Under the pieces are notes generated by a model. That model was not told where the DNA came from, searched no databases, and was given only the letters and a program-made list of their open reading frames with translations. The position numbers and the translations under genes were made by a program. From contig NZ_RYZH01000007.1 of NCBI RefSeq assembly GCF_003977685.1, positions 1-64,000 of the forward strand: a stretch of DNA of 64,000 bases, given 5' to 3'. Below, one piece after another: positions 42,868 through 51,406 of this stretch. The DNA is from Tautonia sociabilis. GTDB lineage: Bacteria > Planctomycetota > Planctomycetia > Isosphaerales > Isosphaeraceae. Numbering within the stretch: the stretch's first letter is position 1; each line of letters begins with the position of its first letter.

Positions 42868-44541
42868 TTAGAACATCGGCAGGTCCATCCGCTCCTCGAC
42901 GGCGATCCGACGCAGCTTTTCCTGGGCTCGGGACTCGATCTGACGGACCCGTTCCTTGGTGATCCCCAGCTCCTTGCCCAGTTGCTCCAGGGTCATCTCT
43001 CGGCTGCCGTCGAGGCCGTACCGGCTGATCATGATCCGCCGCTCGCGGTCGTCCAGCCGGCCGAGCATCCCCTGCACCGCCTCGACGTTGCGGCGGTGGG
43101 CGGTTTCGTACTCGTGCTCGTCGATCCGGCTGTCGGCGGCCGACTCGAACATCTCCTCGTGGCCGGTGACGAACCGATCTCGGCGATAGTTCTCCTCGGG
43201 GATCGTGCGGGCGAAGTTCTTCATGATCGCCCAGCTGGCGTAGGTGGAGAACTTGTTGCCCCGGGCATAGTCGAACTTCTCGACGGCTCGGATGAGCGAC
43301 ATGTTGCCGTCGCTGACCAGCTCGAAGAAGTTGTTCGACGGTCCGACGTGCCGCTTGGCGATCGAGACGACCAGCCGGAGGTTGGCCCGGATGATCTGGT
43401 TCTTGACGGCGAGGGCCTCTTCCTGCAGGCGCTCGATCTCGTCCAGTTCCGAGGTCTTGGCCTTGGTCGGGTCGAGGCGATCGCGGAGCAGGTGGGCCTT
43501 GTACTTCAGGAAGTTCATCTTCCGGAAGAGGTGGGCCTCCTGCTCCCGGGTGAGCAGCGGGACCTCGTAGAGGCTCGCCAGGTAAGGAGGTAAACCCTTC
43601 GGGGCCTTCACCTTGCGCGGGGCTCGGCCGTCGGGCGGAAGGGGCGTCTCGGCGAGGATCTCGGCCGAGGAGGCGGGGTCGTCGAAGCTGGGGTGGTACA
43701 TGTACTCCAGCTTCGTCTCCAGCAACCGGGTGGCGCGGAGTTCGTTGAGGATGCGGTAGATGCTCGACCGGGTCCGTCCGTACTGCTTGGCCAGCACCTC
43801 GGCCGAGGTGCCGGTGCGGTACTTCCGGTAGATCTGGGCCTTGGCCTCCTCGTCCAGCGGCCCGGTCGAGGGGGGGAAGATCGCCCGATCGGGGTGGTCC
43901 CGGTCGTAGGTCTTGAGCGTCATGCGGATGGTCTCAGGTGAGCGGGACATCTTTCTGGCGATCCTCCGGGCGATCTCGGCGGCAGAGGCCTGCCGGACCG
44001 CGGCCATGCGGCGGGCGCGGCGGATGATCCCCTCGCGCTCCGCCTCCGACAACTGGCTGAACCGAGTCCCGCGATCGACCTGTTCGCGGTGCTCCGACAC
44101 GAACCGGGCCAGGCTCGATTCCAGGAACCCGACCTTCAGCCGACCGTCGACCCGGAAGTGCCGACCCACCAGCCCCTGCCGGCGCCAGCGGTTGACGGTG
44201 CGGGTCGAAACCTGATATCGGCGACTGACCTCCTCGACCGTCAGCACCGGCTCCGGAGCCTCCTCGATCGGCAGGGCGACGGTCCGCGACAGATCCTCCA
44301 CGTACAACCGCAGGTCATGCCTCGCGTCGCGGCCGGGCAGGACCAGCAGCGAGGTCGAATCGGCCCGATATCCGGTAATCCGGTAGCAGAGGTACTCGAA
44401 CGGATACTCCTTCTCGGGGTCGAGTTCGGCCAGCAGCCGCTCGGCGCGGTCCAGTTGCTCCAGCCGACGCTCTCGGGTGGAGGTACGCGTCTGCTGGTCC
44501 ATCAACTGCCGAAGCGCGGGAAGTCGGTACGACTGGCTCAT
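42868..44541 (-). CDS. Sigma-70 family factor with HTH-rich N-terminal extension
   Basis: A 557-residue sigma factor. Residues 315-345 resemble region 1.2 (PYLASLYEVPLLTREQEAHL), residues 380-450 are region 2 (NQIIRANLRLVVSIAKRHVG, EKFDYARGNKFSTYASWAIM), and residues 487-550 are region 4 (DDRERRIMISRYGLDG, TLEQLGKELGITKERVRQIE). Region 3 appears very short and region 1.1 absent. The first 300 residues hold three more HTH-like segments: TVEEVSRRYQVSTRTVNRWR (101-120), an HTH with SAAEIARRIARKMSRSPETI (186-205) and one with TSAEVLAKQYGRTRSSIYRI (245-264). The ATG has a GGGAG 10 nt upstream. It lies upstream of the tRNA-tuf operon. It may direct a special promoter class or act as an activator-sigma hybrid (inference). 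Confidence 0.88.
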   Translation of the reverse strand: MSQSYRLPALRQLMDQQTRTSTRERRLEQLDRAERLLAELDPEKEYPFEYLCYRITGYRADSTSLLVLPGRDARHDLRLYVEDLSRTVALPIEEAPEPVLTVEEVSRRYQVSTRTVNRWRRQGLVGRHFRVDGRLKVGFLESSLARFVSEHREQVDRGTRFSQLSEAEREGIIRRARRMAAVRQASAAEIARRIARKMSRSPETIRMTLKTYDRDHPDRAIFPPSTGPLDEEAKAQIYRKYRTGTSAEVLAKQYGRTRSSIYRILNELRATRLLETKLEYMYHPSFDDPASSAEILAETPLPPDGRAPRKVKAPKGLPPYLASLYEVPLLTREQEAHLFRKMNFLKYKAHLLRDRLDPTKAKTSELDEIERLQEEALAVKNQIIRANLRLVVSIAKRHVGPSNNFFELVSDGNMSLIRAVEKFDYARGNKFSTYASWAIMKNFARTIPEENYRRDRFVTGHEEMFESAADSRIDEHEYETAHRRNVEAVQGMLGRLDDRERRIMISRYGLDGSREMTLEQLGKELGITKERVRQIESRAQEKLRRIAVEERMDLPMF

Positions 44542-45221
44542 CCCTGGTTCGCTCCCCGGGCCTGGCTCGACCCGGCTGGTGGCTCGACCTCCGAGCTCGA
44601 TCGCGTCCGTTCAGACGCCCTGGGCCGCTTCAAAAGTTCCGCGTTCTATAAGTTCGACGCGGCTGGCCTCGGGGTTCGTCGGCATGTGGACGAATTTCGT
44701 CGGACTTGGACACCTGCCACGGTAAGTAAGAGGACATCGAACCGCGAGAAGTTCACTCGTGGGGCCGACCGGCCCTCGAATCGCCTGAGGCCCGCAAACG
44801 CGATACCTCGCCCCCGAGCTCGCGGCGGCGCGATCCCAGGTCGTCGTCGCAACTGGTTTCGGAACCCAGTTCAGCGCCAATCGGGCCTGCTCGCCCCGTC
44901 GCGGCCAGCGACCAGGACTCTCATCCCGGCCCTCCCGGATTTTTCCCGTTGAAGTCAGCCATCGACACGGCCCCGCGGGGTTGCATGGCAGGGAAGGACG
45001 GCGCAATCCCACCGTTTATTCGGAAGGTCGATCCCGGACGTGACCAGAATCCCCGATTTTTTTCGAGTTCGCCCCTCCGGCCTGTCGACGCGCGGGGCGG
45101 GATGCCGATCCTCTCTCACGAGGACAGCCGATCCGGCCCCGATCCGACCCGAGTGGCCCGGAAGGCGCCTGGATTGTCGGGTGATCGCGCGCAGCGTGGA
45201 TATCTGAGGAGGACTGCACTG
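44542..45221. other. Divergent intergenic region, sigma factor and secreted-protein gene
   Basis: This 680-bp region carries the start regions of two divergent genes. An AT-containing CTATAAG/CTTATAG island lies at about 44643-44650, close to the sigma-factor start, but no acceptable -35 partner was found on either strand. A 6-bp inverted repeat AACTGG/CCAGTT lies at 44851-44871. The region from 44949 to 45221 is open in the frame of the next gene but codes an atypical product and is treated as untranslated. Confidence 0.4.
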
Positions 45222-46616
45222 ATGGCGATCCGACGAGGGCTCAGGGTGCTCGTCCCCGGCCTGTTCCTGCTGGCCTTCGGGCCGAGGCAGGCCGCGTCCG
45301 GGGGGGCGGCCGGCCCGGAGACGCTGGCCGAGCGGGCGGAGCCGGGGAGTCGGTCGCTCGTGGTCGTGACTCTGGAGGCCGACGGCCGATACCGCCCCGG
45401 CCCCGGGGACGAGGATCGGCCGATCGAGCTGTCCGTCCGATCATCGCTGGAGTACGTCGAGCAGGTGCTCGCCGTCGACCCGTCGGGTGCGGCCCGTCGG
45501 TCTTCCCGACGCGTGGACTCGGCCTCGGTCACGATCGAGGGGGACGGTGGGGCGATCCTCCCCTCTTCCATCGCCTTGCGCCCGGAGGTGGTGTCGCTGG
45601 TGGCCGACCGGGGGGCCGAGGGCGAGGTGGTCGTGGCCAGCCCGTCGGGGCCGCTGACTCGCCCCGAACTGGAACTGGTCCAGCTCCCCGCCGATCCGCT
45701 GGTGCTGCCCGCCTTCCTGCCCCCCGGCCCCGTGGCCGAGGGGGACCGCTGGCCCCTCCCCGATTCCGTGGCCCGCTCGATCAGCGGCTACGACACCCTC
45801 TCCTCGCGGACGATCGAGGCAACGCTCCGATCGCTCGAAGACGCCCGGGCCCAGGTCGAATTCTCCGGTCGCATCGAGGGGGCCGTGCTCGGAGCCCTCG
45901 GGCAAATGGACATCGAAGGGTCGTATCAGTTTGACCGGGAAACCGGCCGGATCGCGACGCTTTTCCTCCGGCGTTCCGAGCGCCGGGAGCCCGGCCAGGT
46001 CGAGGCTGGGCTGGAATTCCAAAGCGAGCTGACCCTCCAGCGTTCCGACGCCGAGGAGGACGACGGTCACGGGTTGGTCCAGCGGGTTGTCGAGGAGCTG
46101 CCGAGCCGATGGCTCCTGCTGCGGTACGAGGCGCCGGACGGCCGCTATCATTTGGAGCACGACCGCTCCTGGTATGTGTTCTCCGAGGACGACCGCCAGT
46201 CGGTCCTCCGCTGCGTTGAGGGGGGCTCGGTGCTCTGCCAGGCGAACCTCGTGGTCGGCCCGACGATCGAGCCGGGGGCCCGGCCCAAGGCCGATCGCTT
46301 CCGGGACGACGTCCGCAAGGCGCTCGGCGACCGCTTCGAGCGGTTCATCGACGCCGGCCAGGTGGCCGCCCCCCCTGGAGAGTCCCGCTACCGGCTCGCG
46401 ATCGCCGGCTCCCAGGGAGACGAGCCGATCACCTGGTACTATTATCAGGTCGCCGACGCCTCGGGCCGGCAGCTCGTGGCCATCTTCACGCTGAGGGCCT
46501 CGGAGGTCGAACGCTTCGGGAGGAGGGACCAGCGGATGATCGGCTCGCTCCGGTGGGCCGACCCGGACGGCGACGGCCCCGGGCCGGAGGAGCCGGAGGC
46601 GACTCCCCGCCGATGA
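45222..46616 (+). CDS. Secreted protein of unknown function, first of a tandem pair
   Basis: A 464-residue exported protein with a signal peptide (LRVLVPGLFLLAFGPRQAAS). No named domain was recognised. The middle has beta-rich segments (EGDRWPLPDSVARSISGYDT, RTIEATLRSLEDARAQVEFS) that parallel SSWGVPNSAAQ and SSLEATLEDVLPP in the next gene, and the C-terminal third (HDRSWYVFSEDDRQSVLRCV) parallels NSWVIYRDPDDRFLFRHPQD there. The start has AGGAGG 9 nt upstream; an upstream in-frame extension of 91 codons is unlikely. Both proteins probably act in the envelope. Function unknown. Confidence 0.7.
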   Translation: MAIRRGLRVLVPGLFLLAFGPRQAASGGAAGPETLAERAEPGSRSLVVVTLEADGRYRPGPGDEDRPIELSVRSSLEYVEQVLAVDPSGAARRSSRRVDSASVTIEGDGGAILPSSIALRPEVVSLVADRGAEGEVVVASPSGPLTRPELELVQLPADPLVLPAFLPPGPVAEGDRWPLPDSVARSISGYDTLSSRTIEATLRSLEDARAQVEFSGRIEGAVLGALGQMDIEGSYQFDRETGRIATLFLRRSERREPGQVEAGLEFQSELTLQRSDAEEDDGHGLVQRVVEELPSRWLLLRYEAPDGRYHLEHDRSWYVFSEDDRQSVLRCVEGGSVLCQANLVVGPTIEPGARPKADRFRDDVRKALGDRFERFIDAGQVAAPPGESRYRLAIAGSQGDEPITWYYYQVADASGRQLVAIFTLRASEVERFGRRDQRMIGSLRWADPDGDGPGPEEPEATPRR

Positions 46617-46625
46617 CCAGGGGAC

Positions 46626-46656
46626 GGCCCGGTCGATCGCCGGCCGTCGCCGGGCC
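46626..46656 (+). terminator. Hairpin between the tandem secreted-protein genes
   Basis: GGCCCGG/CCGGGCC, a 7-bp perfect stem with a 17-nt loop, lies 10 nt after the first gene's stop. No U-run follows; it may be a partial terminator. Confidence 0.4.
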
Positions 46657-46794
46657 GATCCGACGGGGAGGGGGCCCCTGGCAGGGGATCGCCAGCCCGT
46701 CGATCGCGAACTGTCCAACCACACGCAGACCGGAAACGTTGCCGGGCCTCGACGTCGGGGCCGACCGGGGATTCGGACCGGGGGGAGGGCGGAG

Positions 46795-48705
46795 ATGGAA
46801 CGCGGGACGAGCAGACGGGAGCGACTCCGACGGGTCGGCCGGTGGGCGATCCTAACGGCGGCGGGCCTGGCCATCGGGTCGGTCATGACCCCCTCGGGGG
46901 CCGGGGCGCGGCAGGAGGGGCGCCGGCCGGCCCCCTCACTGAACCCCTCTCGCCCGGCGCCGGGGCTCGACACCGGCAGAGCCGGCTCCCCCCCGGGCCT
47001 CGCCCCTCGGCCCGCCCCCGCGGCGACCGACCCGAGCATCGATCCCTCGATCCGCTATCGATTCATCGAGGCGTATGCCCCCCCCGACCAGCCGGGGGCT
47101 GAGATCGGCCCCTTCCGGGTGGCCTTCGTGGAGACGCTCGACCAGTCGATCGAGGTCCCCGGCTCGGCCCCGAGGAGAACTCAGCTCGGCTACCGGGTGG
47201 TCTACGTCGCCCGCCCGGCGATCGTCGGCGGACTCGACAACCGCCAGGTTTCCGCCCTGGTCCGCCACTACGAGGTCGTCCAGCCGGCTCGCGACGGCCA
47301 GCCCGACGATCGGCTCGCGGGCCCCGCCGGCCTGGTCGGGCAGACCCTCTGGTTCCAGGATGACGGGCGCCTGGCCCCCTCGGTCCTCACCCTGCCCGGC
47401 TCGCCGCCACTGACCGAGGAGCAGCTCGGGTTCGTCGCCTACCGGCAGTTGGTCGTCCCGAAGCTCTCCGGCCTCCTGTCGCCAGTCCACGTCGCCGTCG
47501 GCTCGAGCTGGGGAGTGCCCAATTCGGCGGCCCAGGTGCTGGTCGACGATCTGATCACCGAGAGCTCCCTGGAGGCGACGCTCGAGGACGTCCTCCCTCC
47601 GGCCGCGGGGGAGACAACCTCCCGGGCGATCATCCGGCTGACCGGGCGCCTGCAACTGGTCAACTCCTCCGCGACCATCAACGCCCGGCTTGAGTTCGCC
47701 TTCGAGGACCCCAGCCCCCAGGACGCCGAGGGGGCCGCCCCTCGAGAGCTTTCCGACGTCTCTCCCCGGATGGTGGACGTCCAAGGCGCCGTCGTCCGCC
47801 TGCTGATGGCGCAGCGGGAGATCCTGGAAATCCCCGGGCCCGACGGAAGGATCGCCGCTCGGGCCACCCAGGTCCGATCGCTGAACCTGGAGCGTCGACT
47901 CCAGGTCGAGGCCGGCGCCGTCCCCTCCCTGCCTCCCTCCCCTCCCACCCCGACCCCGGAGAACTCCTGGGTCATCTACCGGGATCCTGACGACCGGTTC
48001 CTCTTTCGCCACCCGCAAGACTACCGCCCCGCGTCGGCCGACCCCGGCGATGGCGACACGATCAACCTCGAACGCCGGCAAGTCGGCGGCGTCCCCGACT
48101 ACCTGACCTTCGTCTTCTTCCCCCGGGGAGACGTGCCTCCCGAGGTCCGGCCGGAGGACTTCTCTCAGAAGATCGTCGAGGTCTGGCGATCGGTCCCCGG
48201 CCGAGGGGTGACGATCGGCCGGGGGGCCGAGGGCTTCTTGCCCGAGGCCCAATGGCCCGGCATGCGGGTCTACCGCGTCGAGCTGCCCCTCTCCTACGAG
48301 CCGGCCCTCTATGCACTGGCCGACTCGGGTACGGCCTACTTCTCCGCCTACCTGATCCAGCTCGCCAACGGCGCCGTGCTCGAGGTCGAGGGCCTGTCCG
48401 AGCGACCCCCCGAAGCCTTCCGGCAGGAAACCGAGGCCATCCTCAAGACCTTCATCGTCGATCCCCCTCCGCTCCGAGCGCAGGGGCAGCCGGCCGTCGC
48501 TCCACCTTCCTCCCCTTCGCCATCCTCCCCAACCGCCCCCGAGCCTGGAGGAGAGGAGGCCTCACCCTCGGGGGACGGGGCCTCCCCTCCCCCCTCCCCG
48601 ACCGCTCCGGGGTCCTCCCCATCGGCTCCCGGGGTCGATCCCGAGGCGGGCGTCCCCCCGGCCGCCGAGCCGATCCCCATTCCCATTCCTCCCCCGGCGG
48701 AGTGA
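46795..48705 (+). CDS. Secreted protein of unknown function, second of a tandem pair
   Basis: A 636-residue exported protein with a signal sequence (AILTAAGLAIGSVMTPSGAG) and a Pro/Ser-rich, probably disordered C-terminal tail of about 70 residues. It shares architecture with the preceding gene: a beta-rich domain with VAVGSSWGVPNSAAQVLVDD and SSLEATLEDVLPPAAG, a Leu/Arg linker, and a C-terminal alpha/beta unit starting NSWVIYRDPDDRFLFRHPQD and containing PGMRVYRVELPLSYEPALYA. A PsbP/DUF1795-like fold for that last unit is possible but unproved. The 178-bp spacer and the shared architecture suggest an old duplication. Confidence 0.7.
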   Translation: MERGTSRRERLRRVGRWAILTAAGLAIGSVMTPSGAGARQEGRRPAPSLNPSRPAPGLDTGRAGSPPGLAPRPAPAATDPSIDPSIRYRFIEAYAPPDQPGAEIGPFRVAFVETLDQSIEVPGSAPRRTQLGYRVVYVARPAIVGGLDNRQVSALVRHYEVVQPARDGQPDDRLAGPAGLVGQTLWFQDDGRLAPSVLTLPGSPPLTEEQLGFVAYRQLVVPKLSGLLSPVHVAVGSSWGVPNSAAQVLVDDLITESSLEATLEDVLPPAAGETTSRAIIRLTGRLQLVNSSATINARLEFAFEDPSPQDAEGAAPRELSDVSPRMVDVQGAVVRLLMAQREILEIPGPDGRIAARATQVRSLNLERRLQVEAGAVPSLPPSPPTPTPENSWVIYRDPDDRFLFRHPQDYRPASADPGDGDTINLERRQVGGVPDYLTFVFFPRGDVPPEVRPEDFSQKIVEVWRSVPGRGVTIGRGAEGFLPEAQWPGMRVYRVELPLSYEPALYALADSGTAYFSAYLIQLANGAVLEVEGLSERPPEAFRQETEAILKTFIVDPPPLRAQGQPAVAPPSSPSPSSPTAPEPGGEEASPSGDGASPPPSPTAPGSSPSAPGVDPEAGVPPAAEPIPIPIPPPAE

Positions 48706-48741
48706 CCCCGGACCTCCAGGGCCGGTTCCTCCGCTTCCGAG

Positions 48742-49674
48742 TCACCGGCCCGACTCCTCCCGTTCCGAGAGCCTCACGGCGACCCGGGCCGCCAGCGCCG
48801 CGTTCTCCACGATCAACGCGGCGTTGGCCGTGAGGCTCTCCCCTCCCGATCCCTCGTGGATGCGGCCGAGCAGGAAGGGGGTGAGCGCCTTGCCGACGAT
48901 CTTCCTCCTCCGGGCTTCGGCCAGCGCCGAGGAGAGCCCCGACTCCATCCGTCCGGCCGCCACCGCCTCGGCTTCGGGCACCGGCTGGGCGAGCACCACC
49001 GCACCGGGCACGCCCAGCGATCGGTGCGCGGCCACCAGGGCGGCGGCCTGCTCCGCGGACTCGACCCGGTGCTCCAGCGGCAGGCCGCTTCCCCGCTCGG
49101 TGAAGGCGGGCCACTCTCCCGTCCGGTAGCCGACGACCAGGACGCCGCGGGTTTCCAGCGCCTCGAGGGTTGCCGGCAGGTCGAGGATGGTCTTGGCGCC
49201 CGAGCAGACCACCAGGCAACCGTCGGCCCGGGCCAGTTCATCCAGGTCGGTGGAGATGTCGAAGCTCTCGGCGGCTCCCCGGTGGACCCCGCCCAGCCCT
49301 CCGGTGGCGAAGACCGGGATGCCGGCCCGTCGGGCGATCCAGAGCGTCGCCGAGACGGTGGTGGCGGCGTCCCGGCCCGCCGAGATCGCCGGGGCCAGGT
49401 CCCGTCGGCCGGCCTTGAGCACGCCGTCTCGGCCGGCCAGCCGGTCCAGCTCCGCGTCGGAGAGGCCGATCCGGAGCCGGCCCCCGATCACGGCGATCGT
49501 CGCCGGCACGGCCCCGGCGGCCCGAACCTCCTGCTCGGCCCGCCGGGCGACCTCCAGGTTCGTCGGCCGGGGAAGGCCGTGCGCGATGAGCGTCGATTCC
49601 AACGCCACCACCGGGCCCCCCCGCTCCAACGCTTCGGCAACCTCCGGATGCAACGCGTCGTCGCGTGCAGGCAT
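48742..49674 (-). CDS. psuG: Pseudouridine-5'-phosphate glycosidase PsuG
   Basis: PsuG breaks the C-C bond of pseudouridine 5'-phosphate to uracil and ribose 5-phosphate, in the degradation of modified nucleosides. The 310-residue protein has VVALESTLIAHGLPRP (Glu26), DGVLKAGRRDL (Lys87), FATGGLGGVHRGAAESFDIS followed by TDLDEL (Asp143), and the Schiff-base Lys of VVCSGAKTILDLP (Lys161); near the end is SLTANAALIVENAALAA with the conserved Asn. Length is normal. The usual partner psuK kinase is not adjacent. It converges on the second secreted-protein gene. Confidence 0.93.
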   Translation of the reverse strand: MPARDDALHPEVAEALERGGPVVALESTLIAHGLPRPTNLEVARRAEQEVRAAGAVPATIAVIGGRLRIGLSDAELDRLAGRDGVLKAGRRDLAPAISAGRDAATTVSATLWIARRAGIPVFATGGLGGVHRGAAESFDISTDLDELARADGCLVVCSGAKTILDLPATLEALETRGVLVVGYRTGEWPAFTERGSGLPLEHRVESAEQAAALVAAHRSLGVPGAVVLAQPVPEAEAVAAGRMESGLSSALAEARRRKIVGKALTPFLLGRIHEGSGGESLTANAALIVENAALAARVAVRLSEREESGR

Positions 49675-49885
49675 CGCAGGCCCCTCCCTAAGTCCATGCA
49701 GTCATTGGAAATCCGGGCGATTCTCCGAAATCGACGACGCGAGCGCTGGACGGAGTTCGTACACTCTATCAATAGCGACGCCCCGATCGTTACCCGCACT
49801 TCGTCTCGGGCGTCCCCCCTCCGGCGGTGTGGCCTCCGGCTCGCACCAAGGACTCCTTCACGACGGACCCCAACGGATCGGACTC

Positions 49886-51265
49886 GTGAGCGCAGTTCTG
49901 CGGACCGCGCCGGGGATCGGCGGCGCCCTGAGAGTGGTGCTCGAGGTGATCGAGGGGCCTCGCAAGGGCGGGGCGTTCGTGGTCGATCGCACCGAGCCGT
50001 TCATCATCGGCCGTTCCCAGCTGGCCGACGGCCCGGTTCCCGAGGACTCCTCCCTGTCCCGGGACCACTTCGAGATCCGGATCACCGAGTCGGGCGAACT
50101 CCACCTGCGCGATCTGCACAGCACCAACGGAACCTATGTCAACGATCGCCGGGTCGAGTGCGCCCGGATCGTCGACGGCGACCGGATCGACGCCGGCCAA
50201 ACGGCCTTCCGCGTCCGGGTCGAGTCGTCCGACCGGCCCCGGGGGCTCACTCCGGACGACATCGGCACCGTCGAACACGAGCAGATCCGAGGAGGCCCGG
50301 CGTCGATCGTCTGCGGCGGCTGCGGCGTCGCCGCCCCTCGGGGCACCCAGGTCGCGCAGGACGGGGCCGACGGCAAGCCGGAGTCGATCTATTGGCTCTG
50401 CGATAGTTGCCGAGTCGAGATGGCCATGACTCCCCAGCCGGTGCCCCATTACACCACCATGCGAGAGCTGGGGAGGGGCGCCATGGGGGTCGTCTACCTC
50501 GCCCAGCACAACCGCACTGGCCGGAAGGTCGCCCTGAAGCTGATCGTCCCCGAGTCGGCCGCCGCCCGGTCGGCCATCGACCGCTTCCTCCGAGAGATGA
50601 CGGTCGTCAGCCGATTGAAGCACCCGAACATCGTCGAGTGGCTCGAGCAGGGGACCACCGCCGGCCGGTTCTGGTTCGCCATGGAGTACGTCGACGGCAC
50701 GAACCTCGAAACCATCGCTCGATCGGCCAAGGGCAAGTACCCCATCGACCAGGCCTGCCGCATGGCCTGTCAGATCCTCAAGGGGCTGGACCACGCCCAC
50801 CGCCAGGGGTTCGTTCACCGCGACATCAAGCCCGAGAACATCCTCATCGGCCGGAATTCCGAGCAGCAATTGGTCGTGAAGATCTCCGACTTCGGCCTGG
50901 CCAAGAGCTACCGCAGCATCGGCCTCTCCGGCCTGACCTTCTCCGGGGAAATGCGCGGCACGATCCCCTTCATGCCCCCCGAGCAGATGCTCGACTTCAA
51001 GACCGTCAAGCCCTCGGGCGACCTCTACGCCAGCACCGCCACCCTCTATTTCCTCCTCACCGGCCAGTTCATCTACGACGATCTGGGAGAGGGGGTGGAT
51101 GTGGTCAAGCTCGTCCTCGATACCCCCCCCATCCCGATCCGGCGGCGCCGGCCGGAGATCCCCCCCGCCCTCGCTCAGGTCATCGACCGCGGCCTCGCTC
51201 GAGACCCGTCCGACCGCTACTCAGACGCCTCCGTCCTCCGGAAGGCCCTCCGCCCCTTCTGCTGA
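49886..51265 (+). CDS. FHA domain - zinc ribbon - Ser/Thr protein kinase
   Basis: A 459-residue cytoplasmic protein with a GTG start. Residues 15-110 are an FHA domain that binds phosphothreonine (FIIGRSQLADGP, SLSRDHFEIR, HSTNGTYVND). Residues 143-175 hold a four-Cys zinc ribbon (VCGGCG and LCDSCR). From residue 188 a complete protein kinase follows: G-x-G-x-x-G in LGRGAMGVVYLAQ, Lys218 in VALKLI, HRDIKPENIL (311-320), and DFGLAK (335-340). No transmembrane helix or extracellular sensor follows the kinase; the C-terminus ends soon after the kinase fold. The FHA-first order is the reverse of many FHA-kinase partners. GTG is chosen because the upstream frame is low complexity. Targets unknown. 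Confidence 0.88.
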   Translation: MSAVLRTAPGIGGALRVVLEVIEGPRKGGAFVVDRTEPFIIGRSQLADGPVPEDSSLSRDHFEIRITESGELHLRDLHSTNGTYVNDRRVECARIVDGDRIDAGQTAFRVRVESSDRPRGLTPDDIGTVEHEQIRGGPASIVCGGCGVAAPRGTQVAQDGADGKPESIYWLCDSCRVEMAMTPQPVPHYTTMRELGRGAMGVVYLAQHNRTGRKVALKLIVPESAAARSAIDRFLREMTVVSRLKHPNIVEWLEQGTTAGRFWFAMEYVDGTNLETIARSAKGKYPIDQACRMACQILKGLDHAHRQGFVHRDIKPENILIGRNSEQQLVVKISDFGLAKSYRSIGLSGLTFSGEMRGTIPFMPPEQMLDFKTVKPSGDLYASTATLYFLLTGQFIYDDLGEGVDVVKLVLDTPPIPIRRRRPEIPPALAQVIDRGLARDPSDRYSDASVLRKALRPFC

Positions 51266-51406
51266 CGGTCGTCTCCCCTGCCCCCGGGGGGCCGCCTCTT
51301 CCCGTCCTCCCCTGCGCTCGGAGGATGGGCCGGTCGGCGTTGGCGACGAGCCCCAACCAGCCGCTTCGAGTCGGCCGGGAAAGGGCCCGATCGGCGACCT
51401 CGGCCA

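Noticed and set aside
44643..44650. CTATAAG island as a promoter of the sigma gene
   Set aside because: No -35 hexamer within 16-18 bp on either strand.
49187..49885. Upstream extension of the FHA-kinase frame
   Set aside because: It is antisense to psuG and low complexity; the GTG at 49886 fits the FHA domain start.
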